A stretch of DNA of 56,344 nucleotides from Phycisphaerales bacterium UBA2421. GTDB taxonomy: Bacteria > Planctomycetota > Phycisphaerae > Tepidisphaerales > Tepidisphaeraceae. Where the stretch lies: NCBI GenBank assembly GCA_002343075.1, contig DDRH01000028.1, positions 1-56,344 of the forward strand, in the 5' to 3' direction. A program made the translations under genes and the position numbers. Of the stretch, positions 49,342 to 56,344 are shown piece by piece (within the stretch, counting starts at the first letter, position 1; each line of letters starts with the position of its first letter). The notes beneath the pieces were generated by a model, which was not told the DNA's origin, ran no database searches, and worked only from the letters and a program-made list of their open reading frames with translations.

Positions 49342-50304
49342 TCACATCCCCTGATCTGACTGTGACGCGATCATTCGCTCCAGCGATTCCCAACCCGCCC
49401 ATTGCTGCGGGGTGAGCGTTATCGGCCGTCCTCGAGCGATTGAATGTCGAATTGCCCTCAGCCGCCGGCGGGTTTCGCGCGGCAGCTGAACACCGTCGTT
49501 CACGACCAGTCCAGTTATCATCTGACGTTCGTACCGACGGCGGATCTGTAACTTGCGATCTTGGTGCAACTCGTAGCCATAGTCCCTGAGGACCTTCTTT
49601 GCGATGCTGAGAAGGCTGTGGGTGAGATATGGCACGTCGGTCGCCAATGAAAACGTAATGTCATCGGCGTAGCGAGTGTAGGCCGCTGCGATGGGTGTCA
49701 GGCCCTCTGGTGGTAACATCTCTCCTGACGCATCGAAGCGGGCAGCGCGAAAACCTCGAGCCGCACCCGCCAGCCTGGAGTCCAGTTGATAATTTACCAC
49801 ATTGCTCAACCGCGGGCTCGTCGCCGCGCCCTGCGGCAATCCTCCTTGATGAGTGCAGAGTCGCGTGAGCGCAGCAGATGCGACGGTGTCCCACCCAATC
49901 TGACGGAAATAAGCGTTCACGCGCTTCGCCGTTGTGCGGGGAAAGAAATCGCGGATATCGATCTTTAAGACCACTGCAGCCTTCTGATGGGGCAGCGCGT
50001 TCGTGACGATGGAGCGACCGACCTCAAACCCGTGCGCACAGTCGTGCGCGCGAAGCCGACCCAACACTCTGCCAAGGATGAGTCGCTGCACCGACTTGAG
50101 TTGTGTATCGGGAGAGCTGATGCGTCTGAACCCGCCAGACCGCTTGGGTATCTCAAACTCATGGTACGCAATGGGCATCGACCGCAACAGCTGCACACTC
50201 AACCCGACCCTGCGGGCGAGATCATCCATTCCGAAACGCGCAGGCGAGGCACGACCCTCCGGCGAGTCGGATTTACGGCCGAAAATCCAGTCGAATAGTC
50301 CCAC
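49342..50304 (-). CDS. Retron-type reverse transcriptase
   Basis: A 320-residue reverse transcriptase starting at GTG 50304 (GAGGG seven nt upstream). Motifs in order: RT1 IPKRSGGFRRISSP; RT2 LKSVQRLILG; HGFEVGRSI followed by NALPH, the retron-specific NAxxH; RT3 KIDIRDFFPRT; RT4 LPQGAATSPRLSN; RT5 YTRYADDITFS (catalytic YADD); a Lys-containing RT6 segment; MITGLVVNDGVQLP, matching the retron (V)TG motif; then a basic end ETRRRLRAIRHSI. No maturase or endonuclease domain, so not a group II intron protein. Retron RTs make msDNA from an upstream ncRNA; a structured region lies directly upstream. A ~25-residue insert precedes RT5. No effector gene is adjacent. Confidence 0.88.
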   Translation of the reverse strand: MGLFDWIFGRKSDSPEGRASPARFGMDDLARRVGLSVQLLRSMPIAYHEFEIPKRSGGFRRISSPDTQLKSVQRLILGRVLGRLRAHDCAHGFEVGRSIVTNALPHQKAAVVLKIDIRDFFPRTTAKRVNAYFRQIGWDTVASAALTRLCTHQGGLPQGAATSPRLSNVVNYQLDSRLAGAARGFRAARFDASGEMLPPEGLTPIAAAYTRYADDITFSLATDVPYLTHSLLSIAKKVLRDYGYELHQDRKLQIRRRYERQMITGLVVNDGVQLPRETRRRLRAIRHSIARGRPITLTPQQWAGWESLERMIASQSDQGM

Positions 50305-50636
50305 AAGTCGCCCTCGGCAGGCGTTGCTCTAAGACGCCCGCTTGAAAAATCGCGGGCGCGGTTTCCCGCGCCCGCGAACATCCTGCTTACGATGCGATCG
50401 TAACAACCGTCTCTCAGGAAGCGCGATGCCTCCCGGCTGACGAAACATCAGCCTGGACCCTGCATTTGGGCCCCGCCAGGATGATGCCAAGAGAATGCCG
50501 TTCAAGGCCGCTGCAGTCAAATCACACAAGGGCCCGGATCGGCAGATTTCGGCGACCGCGGTTGACACCGCATGCCGAGTGACACAATCGGCGATCGCCC
50601 CTACAGAATCCTATAGCCGGCAGACGGCCGGGTGAA
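50305..50636 (-). ncRNA. Candidate structured RNA (msr-msd-like) upstream of the reverse transcriptase
   Basis: 332 nt between the rho terminator and the RT start, with no ORF. Minus-strand structures: GCGATCG (50598-50592) and CGATCGC (50400-50394) as a 7-bp closing pair (a1/a2-like); a hairpin at 50578-50549 (TCGGC/GCCGA plus GCGGT/ACCGC); GGGCCC at 50535-50530 and 50473-50468; a hairpin at 50453-50435 with an 8-bp stem and UUU loop. Together they look like an msr-msd, but the branch G and msd start are not assigned. Inference only. Confidence 0.4.
50345..50376 (-). terminator. Terminator-like hairpin 41 nt before the reverse transcriptase start
   Basis: On the minus strand a perfect 11-bp GC stem (50376-50366 with 50361-50351) closes a GAAA tetraloop and is followed by ATTTTT. 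It lies between the candidate ncRNA and the RT start codon. It would end most transcripts at the ncRNA and leave little read-through into the RT gene (attenuator). Confidence 0.75.
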
Positions 50637-50667
50637 ATTAAAACGCCCCGCGTTCTCACGCGGGGCG
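50637..50667 (-). terminator. Rho-independent terminator of the rho gene
   Basis: A perfect 9-bp GC stem (50644-50652 with 50659-50667), loop of 6 nt, followed on the minus strand by TTTTAAT. It lies 30 nt past the rho stop. Confidence 0.85.
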
Positions 50668-50696
50668 CTTTGGTCATTAAGAGAGGTACGACCAAC

Positions 50697-52160
50697 TCAG
50701 TCGAGGTTCATGCTCATGAGGAACTGCCCATTGCTCGGCACTTTTTCGAGCCGACCCTTCAGCAATTCAACCGATTCGACCGGATTCATGTCGCTGAGCA
50801 CCCTGCGCAGCCGGTAAACCAATTCAAGCTCTTTCTTATCAAGCAGCAACTCTTCGCGACGCGTGCCCGAGGAGTTGATGTCGATGGCCGGATAAGTGCG
50901 GCGGTCGACCAGCCGGCGATCGAGGTGGAGTTCGGCATTGCCGGTACCTTTGAACTCTTCAAAGATCACTTCGTCCATCTTGCTGCCGGTATCGACCAGT
51001 GCCGTAGCCAGAATCGTCAGGCTTCCACCTTCCTCGATGTTTCGTGCAGCACCGAAGAACCGCTTGGGCTTCTGCAGCGCATTGGCATCCACACCGCCGG
51101 TGAGAATCTTCCCGCTGTGCGGCACTTCAGTGTTATAGGCACGCGCCAGGCGCGTGATTGAGTCGAGAAGGACGATGACATCCTTTCCAAACTCCACAAA
51201 CCGCTTGGCCTTTTCAATGACCATCTCGGCAACCTGAACGTGACGGCTTGCCGGTTCGTCAAAAGTGGAAGAGACCACTTCCGCCTTGGTGTTGCGGCGC
51301 ATGTCGGTCACTTCTTCAGGGCGCTCGTCGATCAGAAGGATGATCAACACTGCTTCGGGGTTGTTGGTGCTGATGGCATTGGCAATCTTCTGCAGCAGAA
51401 CGGTCTTGCCCGTGCGCGGCGGTGCGACGATCAGCATGCGTTGGCCGAACCCAACGGGCGTAACCAGATCGACAATCCGCATATTCAGGTCCTTCGGATC
51501 GCTCTCCAGCACAATGCGCCGATTGGGGTGCAGCGGGGTGAGGTCTTCAAAGTTGCTGACATCGGTGATCCGCTCGGGGTCTTCGCCGTTAATCGCCTCG
51601 ACACGCAAAAGTGCGAAGTATCGCTCGCTCTCCTTCGGCGGGCGAATCTGACCCTGCACCACGTGCCCGTTGCGCAAACCGAATCTCCGGATCTGCGAAG
51701 GGCTGATGTAGATATCATCCGGGCAAGGAAGATAGTTGTATTCCGGACTGCGCAAGAAGCCGAAGCCGTCGGGGAGAATCTCCAGCACGCCCTCACCAAA
51801 CATCAATCCATTCTGGCGGACGCGCGAGCGCAGGATGTTAAAGATCAAGTCCTGCTTCTTCATTCCGATGTAGTCGGAAATGCCTTCATTCTTGGCCATG
51901 TCATGCAACTGATGGGCATCCATCTGCTGCAGATCTTTGATAAAGAGCTTGCCGCCCTTCACCTGCTCATACTTGGCATTGGTTTCGGCGTCGAGTTGCG
52001 CGACATCTTCGCCGTGATTGCCAGCCGGCGCCGGAGTCGGTTCCGGTTTGGTTACGGTCGCGGTGCCTGAGGCATGCGACTCGCGCACCTCTTCTTCGGC
52101 CGGTTGGTTTTCACGTTTATCATTCTGCCGACGCGGACGAGGGGGGGAACTTTTGGCCAT
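50697..52160 (-). CDS. rho: Transcription termination factor Rho
   Basis: A 487-residue hexameric RNA helicase. The N-terminal ~60 residues are a charged, low-complexity extension (Pro/Glu/Lys/Arg), common in high-GC and planctomycete Rho. Then the Rho-N domain, cold-shock-like RNA-binding domain ([20 protein letters not shown]), P-loop APPRTGKT, Walker [17 protein letters not shown], and Q/R-loop region. TAGGAGG lies 11 nt before the start. It ends the run DUF4105-HEAT-coaE-rho, with 358 nt between coaE and rho. Confidence 0.95.
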   Translation of the reverse strand: MAKSSPPRPRRQNDKRENQPAEEEVRESHASGTATVTKPEPTPAPAGNHGEDVAQLDAETNAKYEQVKGGKLFIKDLQQMDAHQLHDMAKNEGISDYIGMKKQDLIFNILRSRVRQNGLMFGEGVLEILPDGFGFLRSPEYNYLPCPDDIYISPSQIRRFGLRNGHVVQGQIRPPKESERYFALLRVEAINGEDPERITDVSNFEDLTPLHPNRRIVLESDPKDLNMRIVDLVTPVGFGQRMLIVAPPRTGKTVLLQKIANAISTNNPEAVLIILLIDERPEEVTDMRRNTKAEVVSSTFDEPASRHVQVAEMVIEKAKRFVEFGKDVIVLLDSITRLARAYNTEVPHSGKILTGGVDANALQKPKRFFGAARNIEEGGSLTILATALVDTGSKMDEVIFEEFKGTGNAELHLDRRLVDRRTYPAIDINSSGTRREELLLDKKELELVYRLRRVLSDMNPVESVELLKGRLEKVPSNGQFLMSMNLD

Positions 52161-52518
52161 TGAAATCGGGCCTCCTAAGGTGGGGGTAAAAGCTTGTTAG
52201 CGATTGTCTACAAGTAACGAGTGTCTAAAGGCAACAACTGCCCGGGAAAAAGGTGTTGAGGAACTCAGTTCGACTGCGACGCCGGAAACTCCGTTCCAGG
52301 CATGGTCTGGGCTGATTCCCATCCGTTGATGCTAAAAGATTGCCTCTGATTGCCTTCCGTATAGCTAGGTTCTCGAACCCCGAGACTAAAACATTTAGAT
52401 CGAGCCTCCGGCGCTCATCGCAGTTCGCATCCCGGCACCTCGCCTAAGAATCATCCGCTTCTTGGTCGCCCCAGCCGCATTACGACGGTTCCTTAAAGGT
52501 CCTTTCGGGGATTCCAGT
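52161..52518. other. Upstream region of rho
   Basis: 358 nt between coaE and rho without credible genes. It holds the rho leader; rho mRNAs are often self-regulated by long leaders, which this could be. AAAGGACCTTT near its right end is a short palindrome. A CTCGGGGTTCGAG hairpin near 52370-52382 looks like a tRNA T-arm but has no tRNA around it. Confidence 0.45.
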
Positions 52519-53142
52519 CTAGGCGGTGGTATGCGATCCAGCGAGAATTCGGGAAAATACGTCTCGGGCTTGTTCGCGGACAACGTCGGCTGTACCGCCG
52601 TTGTTGACTATATAATGGGAGGTAAAACGCTTCTTGTCCAGAGGCATTTGAAAATTTTCTCGCCGGGCGAGCTCTTCCGGCGCCCAGCCCCGGCTTGCAT
52701 GAACGCGCCGCTGTCGGTCTGCCAGCGGGGTATCAACGAATACGACCGCATCGCAGTCGCGGTTCAAACCAACCTCAAAAAGAAGCGGAATATCCCAGAT
52801 ATACGCCCTCACACCATGATTTTTCGCCGCCAAAGCCATTATCTGCGTTCGCTGGGCGTTCACAATGGGGTGAATATATCTCTCCAGCCGCTGCTTCTGG
52901 GCAGGGTCTGAAAAGATAAGTCTGGCGATTGCCCTGCGGTCGAGTGACCCGTCGGCGGCGAAGATGGCGTCGCCCCACCACTGCCGAAGCCTGGCCCGAA
53001 CGTCATCGCGTTGATATGCGAGGTGCACCTGCTCATCAGACGAGATAACAAGCCCGCCGAGTTCACCAAACAAGCTGGCTACGAAAGTCTTTCCCGACCC
53101 AATGCCTCCCGCGATGCCGATGATGGGCTTGCCCGCAAACAC
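52519..53142 (-). CDS. coaE: Dephospho-CoA kinase
   Basis: A 207-residue kinase. P-loop GIAGGIGSGKT at residues 8-18, then SSDEQVHLAYQ in place of the usual DADxIxH, the lid and base region (RRAIARLIFSDPAQKQRLERYIHP), WDIPLLFE and the final VVFVDTPLADRQRRV. It phosphorylates the 3'-OH of dephospho-CoA, last step of coenzyme A synthesis. It lies 12 nt downstream of the HEAT lipoprotein gene, probably one transcript. Confidence 0.93.
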   Translation of the reverse strand: MFAGKPIIGIAGGIGSGKTFVASLFGELGGLVISSDEQVHLAYQRDDVRARLRQWWGDAIFAADGSLDRRAIARLIFSDPAQKQRLERYIHPIVNAQRTQIMALAAKNHGVRAYIWDIPLLFEVGLNRDCDAVVFVDTPLADRQRRVHASRGWAPEELARRENFQMPLDKKRFTSHYIVNNGGTADVVREQARDVFSRILAGSHTTA

Positions 53143-53154
53143 GGTTTCTCAAAA

Positions 53155-54195
53155 CTACTGCGCGGTGGTCGCTTGCGCTGTCGGGGGAACCAACTGCATC
53201 ACCGCCATCGCCGCCGCCACTCGGACGGGTTCTTGTGAGTCTTTCAGGAGATCGGCCAGCGTAGACTGTGAATCGCTGCGACCAATCTCGCCAAATGCCA
53301 GAGCTGCCAGCGCGCGTTGTCGCGGGTCTTGTGACTTGGCACCCTTGACTGCCACTCCGTAACCCAAATCTTCGCCGATCATACCCAGCGCGCGGGCTGC
53401 AGCGAGATTTACCTCCTCATAGGGCGTGGTGAGCTTCCCGCGAAGATAGGGCCGGATCCGCTTATCCCGCGGGCCAGCCAATGCCAGGGCACCGATGATC
53501 TGATCATCTGGAAACTGGCTCACACATGCCGCCACACACGCCTTGAGCCCCTCTTCGTCTCCCAGCCTCCACATCGCCTCTGCAACCGACAGCCGCACTG
53601 TCGAGTCTGGGTCTTTCTGCAACGGCCAGAGGACGCGCGTCGCCGATTTTTCGCCGAGCAGGCCAAGTGCCATCACTGTATTGCGCCGGACAATGGGGTC
53701 GCTGTCGATCGAGAACGTCTCCAAGTCCCGGCTGAGCGATGTATCGCCCATCTTATGCAGCGCGTATCGCACCGCCACCTGCACGTTGGGGTCACGGTCG
53801 TTGGCGATTTCAAGCAGTTTGGGGCGAGCGGATTTCAGTTGCATCGTCCCTGCCGCCATTGCACCGGCGAAGCGCACCAACCCTGCCGGGTCGTCGAGGG
53901 CTTCCAAAATCAAGCCGGCCGCCTCGAGTCCCAGGCCGTTTTGTGCAGCTTCGACCGCCTGACAGCGCATCACCACGTCACTTGATTTAAAACTCGTCAG
54001 AATCTGTTGTCGAGCTAAATCGCGCAACGAAGTGTCAATCGCCACCGCGGCCGGCGGCGGATACGAGGGGGGCTTGGGGGCCGGGGGAAGGTCCTTCAGC
54101 GCCTTCTCGCGCGGGGGGCCGCTCGGCGGGGCTACGACGCACCCGGTTATTAGCAGCGCTATCCCGATTGTCGCCAGTTGTTTCACTATGTTCAT
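53155..54195 (-). CDS. HEAT-repeat lipoprotein
   Basis: A 346-residue protein with a lipoprotein signal (IGIALLITGC, Cys19). A Pro-rich linker (residues 25-50) is followed by eight or so HEAT-like helical pairs with the D-P-V-R type turn (DDPAGLVRFAGAMA, DRDPNVQVAVRYAL, DSDPIVRRNTVMALG, DPDSTVRLSVAEAMW). It is a scaffold anchored on the outer- or inner-membrane side. The ATG overlaps the stop of the DUF4105 gene (4 nt), so translation is coupled. It is upstream of coaE and rho. Its partner is unknown. Confidence 0.85.
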   Translation of the reverse strand: MNIVKQLATIGIALLITGCVVAPPSGPPREKALKDLPPAPKPPSYPPPAAVAIDTSLRDLARQQILTSFKSSDVVMRCQAVEAAQNGLGLEAAGLILEALDDPAGLVRFAGAMAAGTMQLKSARPKLLEIANDRDPNVQVAVRYALHKMGDTSLSRDLETFSIDSDPIVRRNTVMALGLLGEKSATRVLWPLQKDPDSTVRLSVAEAMWRLGDEEGLKACVAACVSQFPDDQIIGALALAGPRDKRIRPYLRGKLTTPYEEVNLAAARALGMIGEDLGYGVAVKGAKSQDPRQRALAALAFGEIGRSDSQSTLADLLKDSQEPVRVAAAMAVMQLVPPTAQATTAQ

Positions 54196-55481
54196 GAATC
54201 AGGTTCCTTTCCTGCACCCGATGGCCTCGGCACGCGCATGAGCATACCGATGAGCAACCCGGCTTGCGATAGCAGAGCGAACACAATCACTGCAGCATTG
54301 TCCTGCCGCCAGTTTGGTAACACCTTGAGCATCACGCCGAGCAGGCACATGGCGAGTAGCGCCCGTGCCACCCAACGCGCAAATTCAACTGATCGGCCGA
54401 ACGCGATCATTGGCCCGAGTATCAGCAACAACAGCGCGAGCGGCGAGAGTTGGAGCAGATTCTCATTTGCATATGAAGCGACGTGCCGGGTAGCGATCCA
54501 CAAGAAGACGAGCAGCGATCCAGCCAACCCTGCCACAAGGCCCCAGCCGCCCCAGAGGACCGCAGCCGCCCAGCGCATCGAAGGGTACTTCACCGCCAAC
54601 GCTCCGACCGCCGCAAACGTAGTGCCCGCCAGCAGCCCCGCGGGGGCAAACCACCACATCGGCCAGGGGGGCTCCTCTGGCAGCGTGACTAGTTTGCTCT
54701 TGTCGATGTAGGGGTTCATCTCCCCCGCGAGGCGCACCAGCGGGATAACTGCCCCGGCTGGCGATCGAATCGTTGTCTCTGAAATGTTCTGCCGCAATTG
54801 CTCGGGCAGGAAGCACTCGTCCCAACGAGTGACAGCCCGATCGACCCCCATCGCGACCGCGAACTCGATTCCGGCCAGCAGAACTCGATTCGAATCCATG
54901 CCGACGCGCGAATGCCATCGAAAGGTTCGCCGGGCTGGCCGAGACCCTAACTGCGCTGCAAGTTGCCCGCCGGTAACCCGATCAATCTGGTCACGCAGGC
55001 GCGTCGAGCAATTGTCGCGATAGTAGTCGTAATGATAATAGCGATTCTCCTGGCGGATGTTCTCACGCAGATTGATCCATAGCTGCTGGACTTGCTCATC
55101 GGTGAGGTTCAACTCCTGCCTGTAGATTTGCCGGTTGTCGGCGGCGTAGCCCTCCAGCAACAGCAGCGGGTCTTTCTCCTCGGCCCAGTATCGCATCTCA
55201 CCGAACACAAACCTGCGGACAAAATCGGCCTGGTTGAAGTCGAAATTTCCGAAGTCATATGCCACAGTGACCGGCGAGCCACGCGTGAAGTCAGTGATGA
55301 ATATCACGTTATGCCCGAACCGCTCATAAACCAGCTTCCCCGGCGACATTGTGACAAGATGTGCCTTGAATTGTGGCTTGGCGTCAAGCTCAGCTCTGGC
55401 ACCTGAAAGTTGCGCAGACGATGTTGCGGCGACCAGAGCAATCAGTGAGATGAAGTAGCGAATCACCATCCGTGGCTGCAA
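54192..55481 (-). CDS. DUF4105 (Lnb N-terminal-like) membrane protein
   Basis: A 429-residue protein with a signal peptide (ISLIALVAATSSAQLSGARA). The DUF4105 domain has YERFGHNVIFI, YDFGNFDFNQADFVRRF and YYHYDYYRDNCSTRLRD (Cys/His/Asp-rich, papain-like in look). The C-terminal ~140 residues have four or more hydrophobic helices. The same domain is the N-terminal part of some lacto-N-biosidases, and many family members stand next to membrane proteins. Enzymatic role unknown. The next gene starts 4 nt before its stop, so it is the head of DUF4105-HEAT-coaE(-rho). Confidence 0.85.
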   Translation of the reverse strand: MQPRMVIRYFISLIALVAATSSAQLSGARAELDAKPQFKAHLVTMSPGKLVYERFGHNVIFITDFTRGSPVTVAYDFGNFDFNQADFVRRFVFGEMRYWAEEKDPLLLLEGYAADNRQIYRQELNLTDEQVQQLWINLRENIRQENRYYHYDYYRDNCSTRLRDQIDRVTGGQLAAQLGSRPARRTFRWHSRVGMDSNRVLLAGIEFAVAMGVDRAVTRWDECFLPEQLRQNISETTIRSPAGAVIPLVRLAGEMNPYIDKSKLVTLPEEPPWPMWWFAPAGLLAGTTFAAVGALAVKYPSMRWAAAVLWGGWGLVAGLAGSLLVFLWIATRHVASYANENLLQLSPLALLLLILGPMIAFGRSVEFARWVARALLAMCLLGVMLKVLPNWRQDNAAVIVFALLSQAGLLIGMLMRVPRPSGAGKEPDS

Positions 55482-55490
55482 AATTGACTC

Positions 55491-55554
55491 CTCGCACGTA
55501 CCGGCTTCCGCTGCAATCCGCTGCGCCCCAAATCTCAGGGGCCTTGCGTGCGAG
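55491..55554. repeat. Nested inverted repeat upstream of DUF4105
   Basis: CTCGCACG (55491-55498) pairs with CGTGCGAG (55547-55554), and inside GCCCC (55525-55529) pairs with GGGGC (55538-55542). It lies in the 212-nt divergent region between the DUF4105 gene (minus) and the secreted protein gene at the right edge. Possibly a regulatory RNA structure or operator. Confidence 0.4.
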
Positions 55555-55693
55555 GCTAGCCTCGACCGCCGACGTCGCTCCGACAGTTCATGTCAGAATT
55601 GCTAACCGATCTCACTCAATGGTCGAGCCAACATGGCACAGCGTCAAGTTCCTCCTTTTCCCGCGGGCAATCAAACGATACGATTGCGCTGTC

Positions 55694-56344
55694 GTGAGAC
55701 AATTGAGCATCATTTTCGCCCTCATGACGATCGCGTGCTTTTTGCGGCCCGCTGCGGGGGCAGATGCTCCATTTCCAAGAGTGGACGACGAACGGAATGT
55801 TCGAGGAATCGAGGCCGCCAGAGCAACCGCGGCGGACGTCGCGCGTCGTCTCGATCGGACATTTGTGGAGAAGGAAAGCAGGCGCTTCCTGCTGCACGCC
55901 GATTGGCCAAAGGGTGAGATTGAGGGTCTGTCGGCACAATTGGAGCAAACATACGCTTCGGTTGCGGGGCAGTTTGGGGTCGCCACGAAAGATCCACCGG
56001 TTTTCGTGGGCAAGCTGTTGGTAATCGCAATCGCTGATCGCGAGATATTTGTAAGATTGGCGACAGAGTTCGACGACGTTAGTCCGCCGGAAGGTCTCAA
56101 CGGTTATTTTCGTCCGCACGACGACGGTACCGGCCATCTCTTTCTGTGCAGGCCGATGCTGGCCGACGACGCATCGGAGGTACTGGTTGGCCGCGCCCGC
56201 AGACAATTCTCAGCGATGCTGGCGCGTGAGATGACATTGGCGTTTCTGAATCGCTATTCGGAAGACGCCCGCCTGCCTCAGTGGCTCGGCCGCGGGGTGG
56301 CGATGCTTGTCCAGCGGTCGGTTGTCCCCGCCGAACGCATCGAC
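55694..56344 (+). CDS. Secreted peptidase-MA-like protein (3' partial)
   Basis: 217 codons to the window edge. The GTG at 55694 opens a signal peptide (RQLSIIFALMTIACF, cleavage near AGADA); an ATG at 55724 would cut it in half. The mature part (FLLHADWPKGEIEGL, VFVGKLLVIAIADREI, RPHDDGTGHLFLCRP) is alpha/beta. AREMTLAFLNRY followed by LPQWLGRGVAM looks like the HExxH...LPxWlxEGlAe of peptidase-MA/DUF1570-like proteins, but the first His reads Arg and the second reads Leu, so the zinc site is lost here. Rest of the gene is outside. Confidence 0.65.
   Translation, partial: MRQLSIIFALMTIACFLRPAAGADAPFPRVDDERNVRGIEAARATAADVARRLDRTFVEKESRRFLLHADWPKGEIEGLSAQLEQTYASVAGQFGVATKDPPVFVGKLLVIAIADREIFVRLATEFDDVSPPEGLNGYFRPHDDGTGHLFLCRPMLADDASEVLVGRARRQFSAMLAREMTLAFLNRYSEDARLPQWLGRGVAMLVQRSVVPAERID

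Noticed and set aside
49342..50304. Group II intron maturase or DGR reverse transcriptase
   Set aside because: No maturase (X) or endonuclease domain and no intron ends nearby; the LPQGAATSP motif differs from the SQ motif of DGR RTs, and no template/variable repeat pair was noticed near it.
52360..52385. tRNA-like T-arm (GGTTCGAG) upstream of rho
   Set aside because: The stem does not close as a 5-bp T-arm and there is no acceptor, D or anticodon arm around it.

Overview
The window looks like a chromosomal segment of a planctomycete, most likely class Phycisphaerae. The evidence is the set of exported proteins with dockerin-like EF-hand pairs (GDxNxDGxVxLxDF) followed by short tails, the N-terminal LEnRVLL-type motif in a giant surface protein, two PEP-CTERM proteins, and long strings of unrelated short operons. 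No rRNA, tRNA, insertion sequence or CRISPR array was seen. Both edges cut a gene: an exported zinc metalloprotease at the left, and a secreted peptidase-MA-like protein at the right.

Left part (1-13,400): the metalloprotease converges on a copper-export operon (csoR-copZ-copA, minus strand). A clear CsoR operator and a YHS-domain exported protein lie just upstream. Next come a 7Fe ferredoxin, an unknown 108-aa protein and cofactor-independent phosphoglycerate mutase (gpmI). A 20-residue lysine-rich peptide gene with a perfect Shine-Dalgarno sequence and its own terminator precedes an orphan ParA, a VanZ-like protein, a HIT hydrolase and an extremely acidic protein. An OprP-type porin follows on the minus strand.

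Middle (13,400-40,200): a half operon for respiratory complex I (nuoJKLMN, minus strand) has spacers filled with degenerate heptamer or inverted repeats. It is followed by two tandem CheY-like receivers, EttA, a lipoprotein with a GH28 fold that appears to have lost all catalytic residues, YjbQ, a Gfo/Idh/MocA oxidoreductase, a soluble histidine kinase and a DegT aminotransferase. The complete glycine cleavage system (gcvT-gcvH-gcvP) is split by a 62-nt palindromic repeat. An ABC-2 exporter pair, formimidoylglutamate deiminase, PlsY, AroA and a ThuA-like protein follow.

Right part (40,200-56,344): a TIGR04283-like glycosyltransferase and a TauE/SafE permease precede a ~1,440-aa repeat-built dockerin protein, which is translationally coupled to a PEP-CTERM protein. 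A Tat-exported Mn-type superoxide dismutase, a second PEP-CTERM protein and a zinc-ribbon protein come next. Then there is a compact retron-type reverse transcriptase whose 390-nt upstream region is non-coding, strongly structured and ends in a terminator-like hairpin. The window closes with a minus-strand run DUF4105 - HEAT lipoprotein - coaE - rho.

The most interesting candidate is the reverse transcriptase plus its structured leader (about 49,342-50,640). It has the retron hallmarks NAxxH and (V/I)TG and no known effector beside it. Second-rank items are the 20-aa polycationic peptide, the repeat-mediated gcvT-gcvH junction, and the catalytically stripped GH28 protein.
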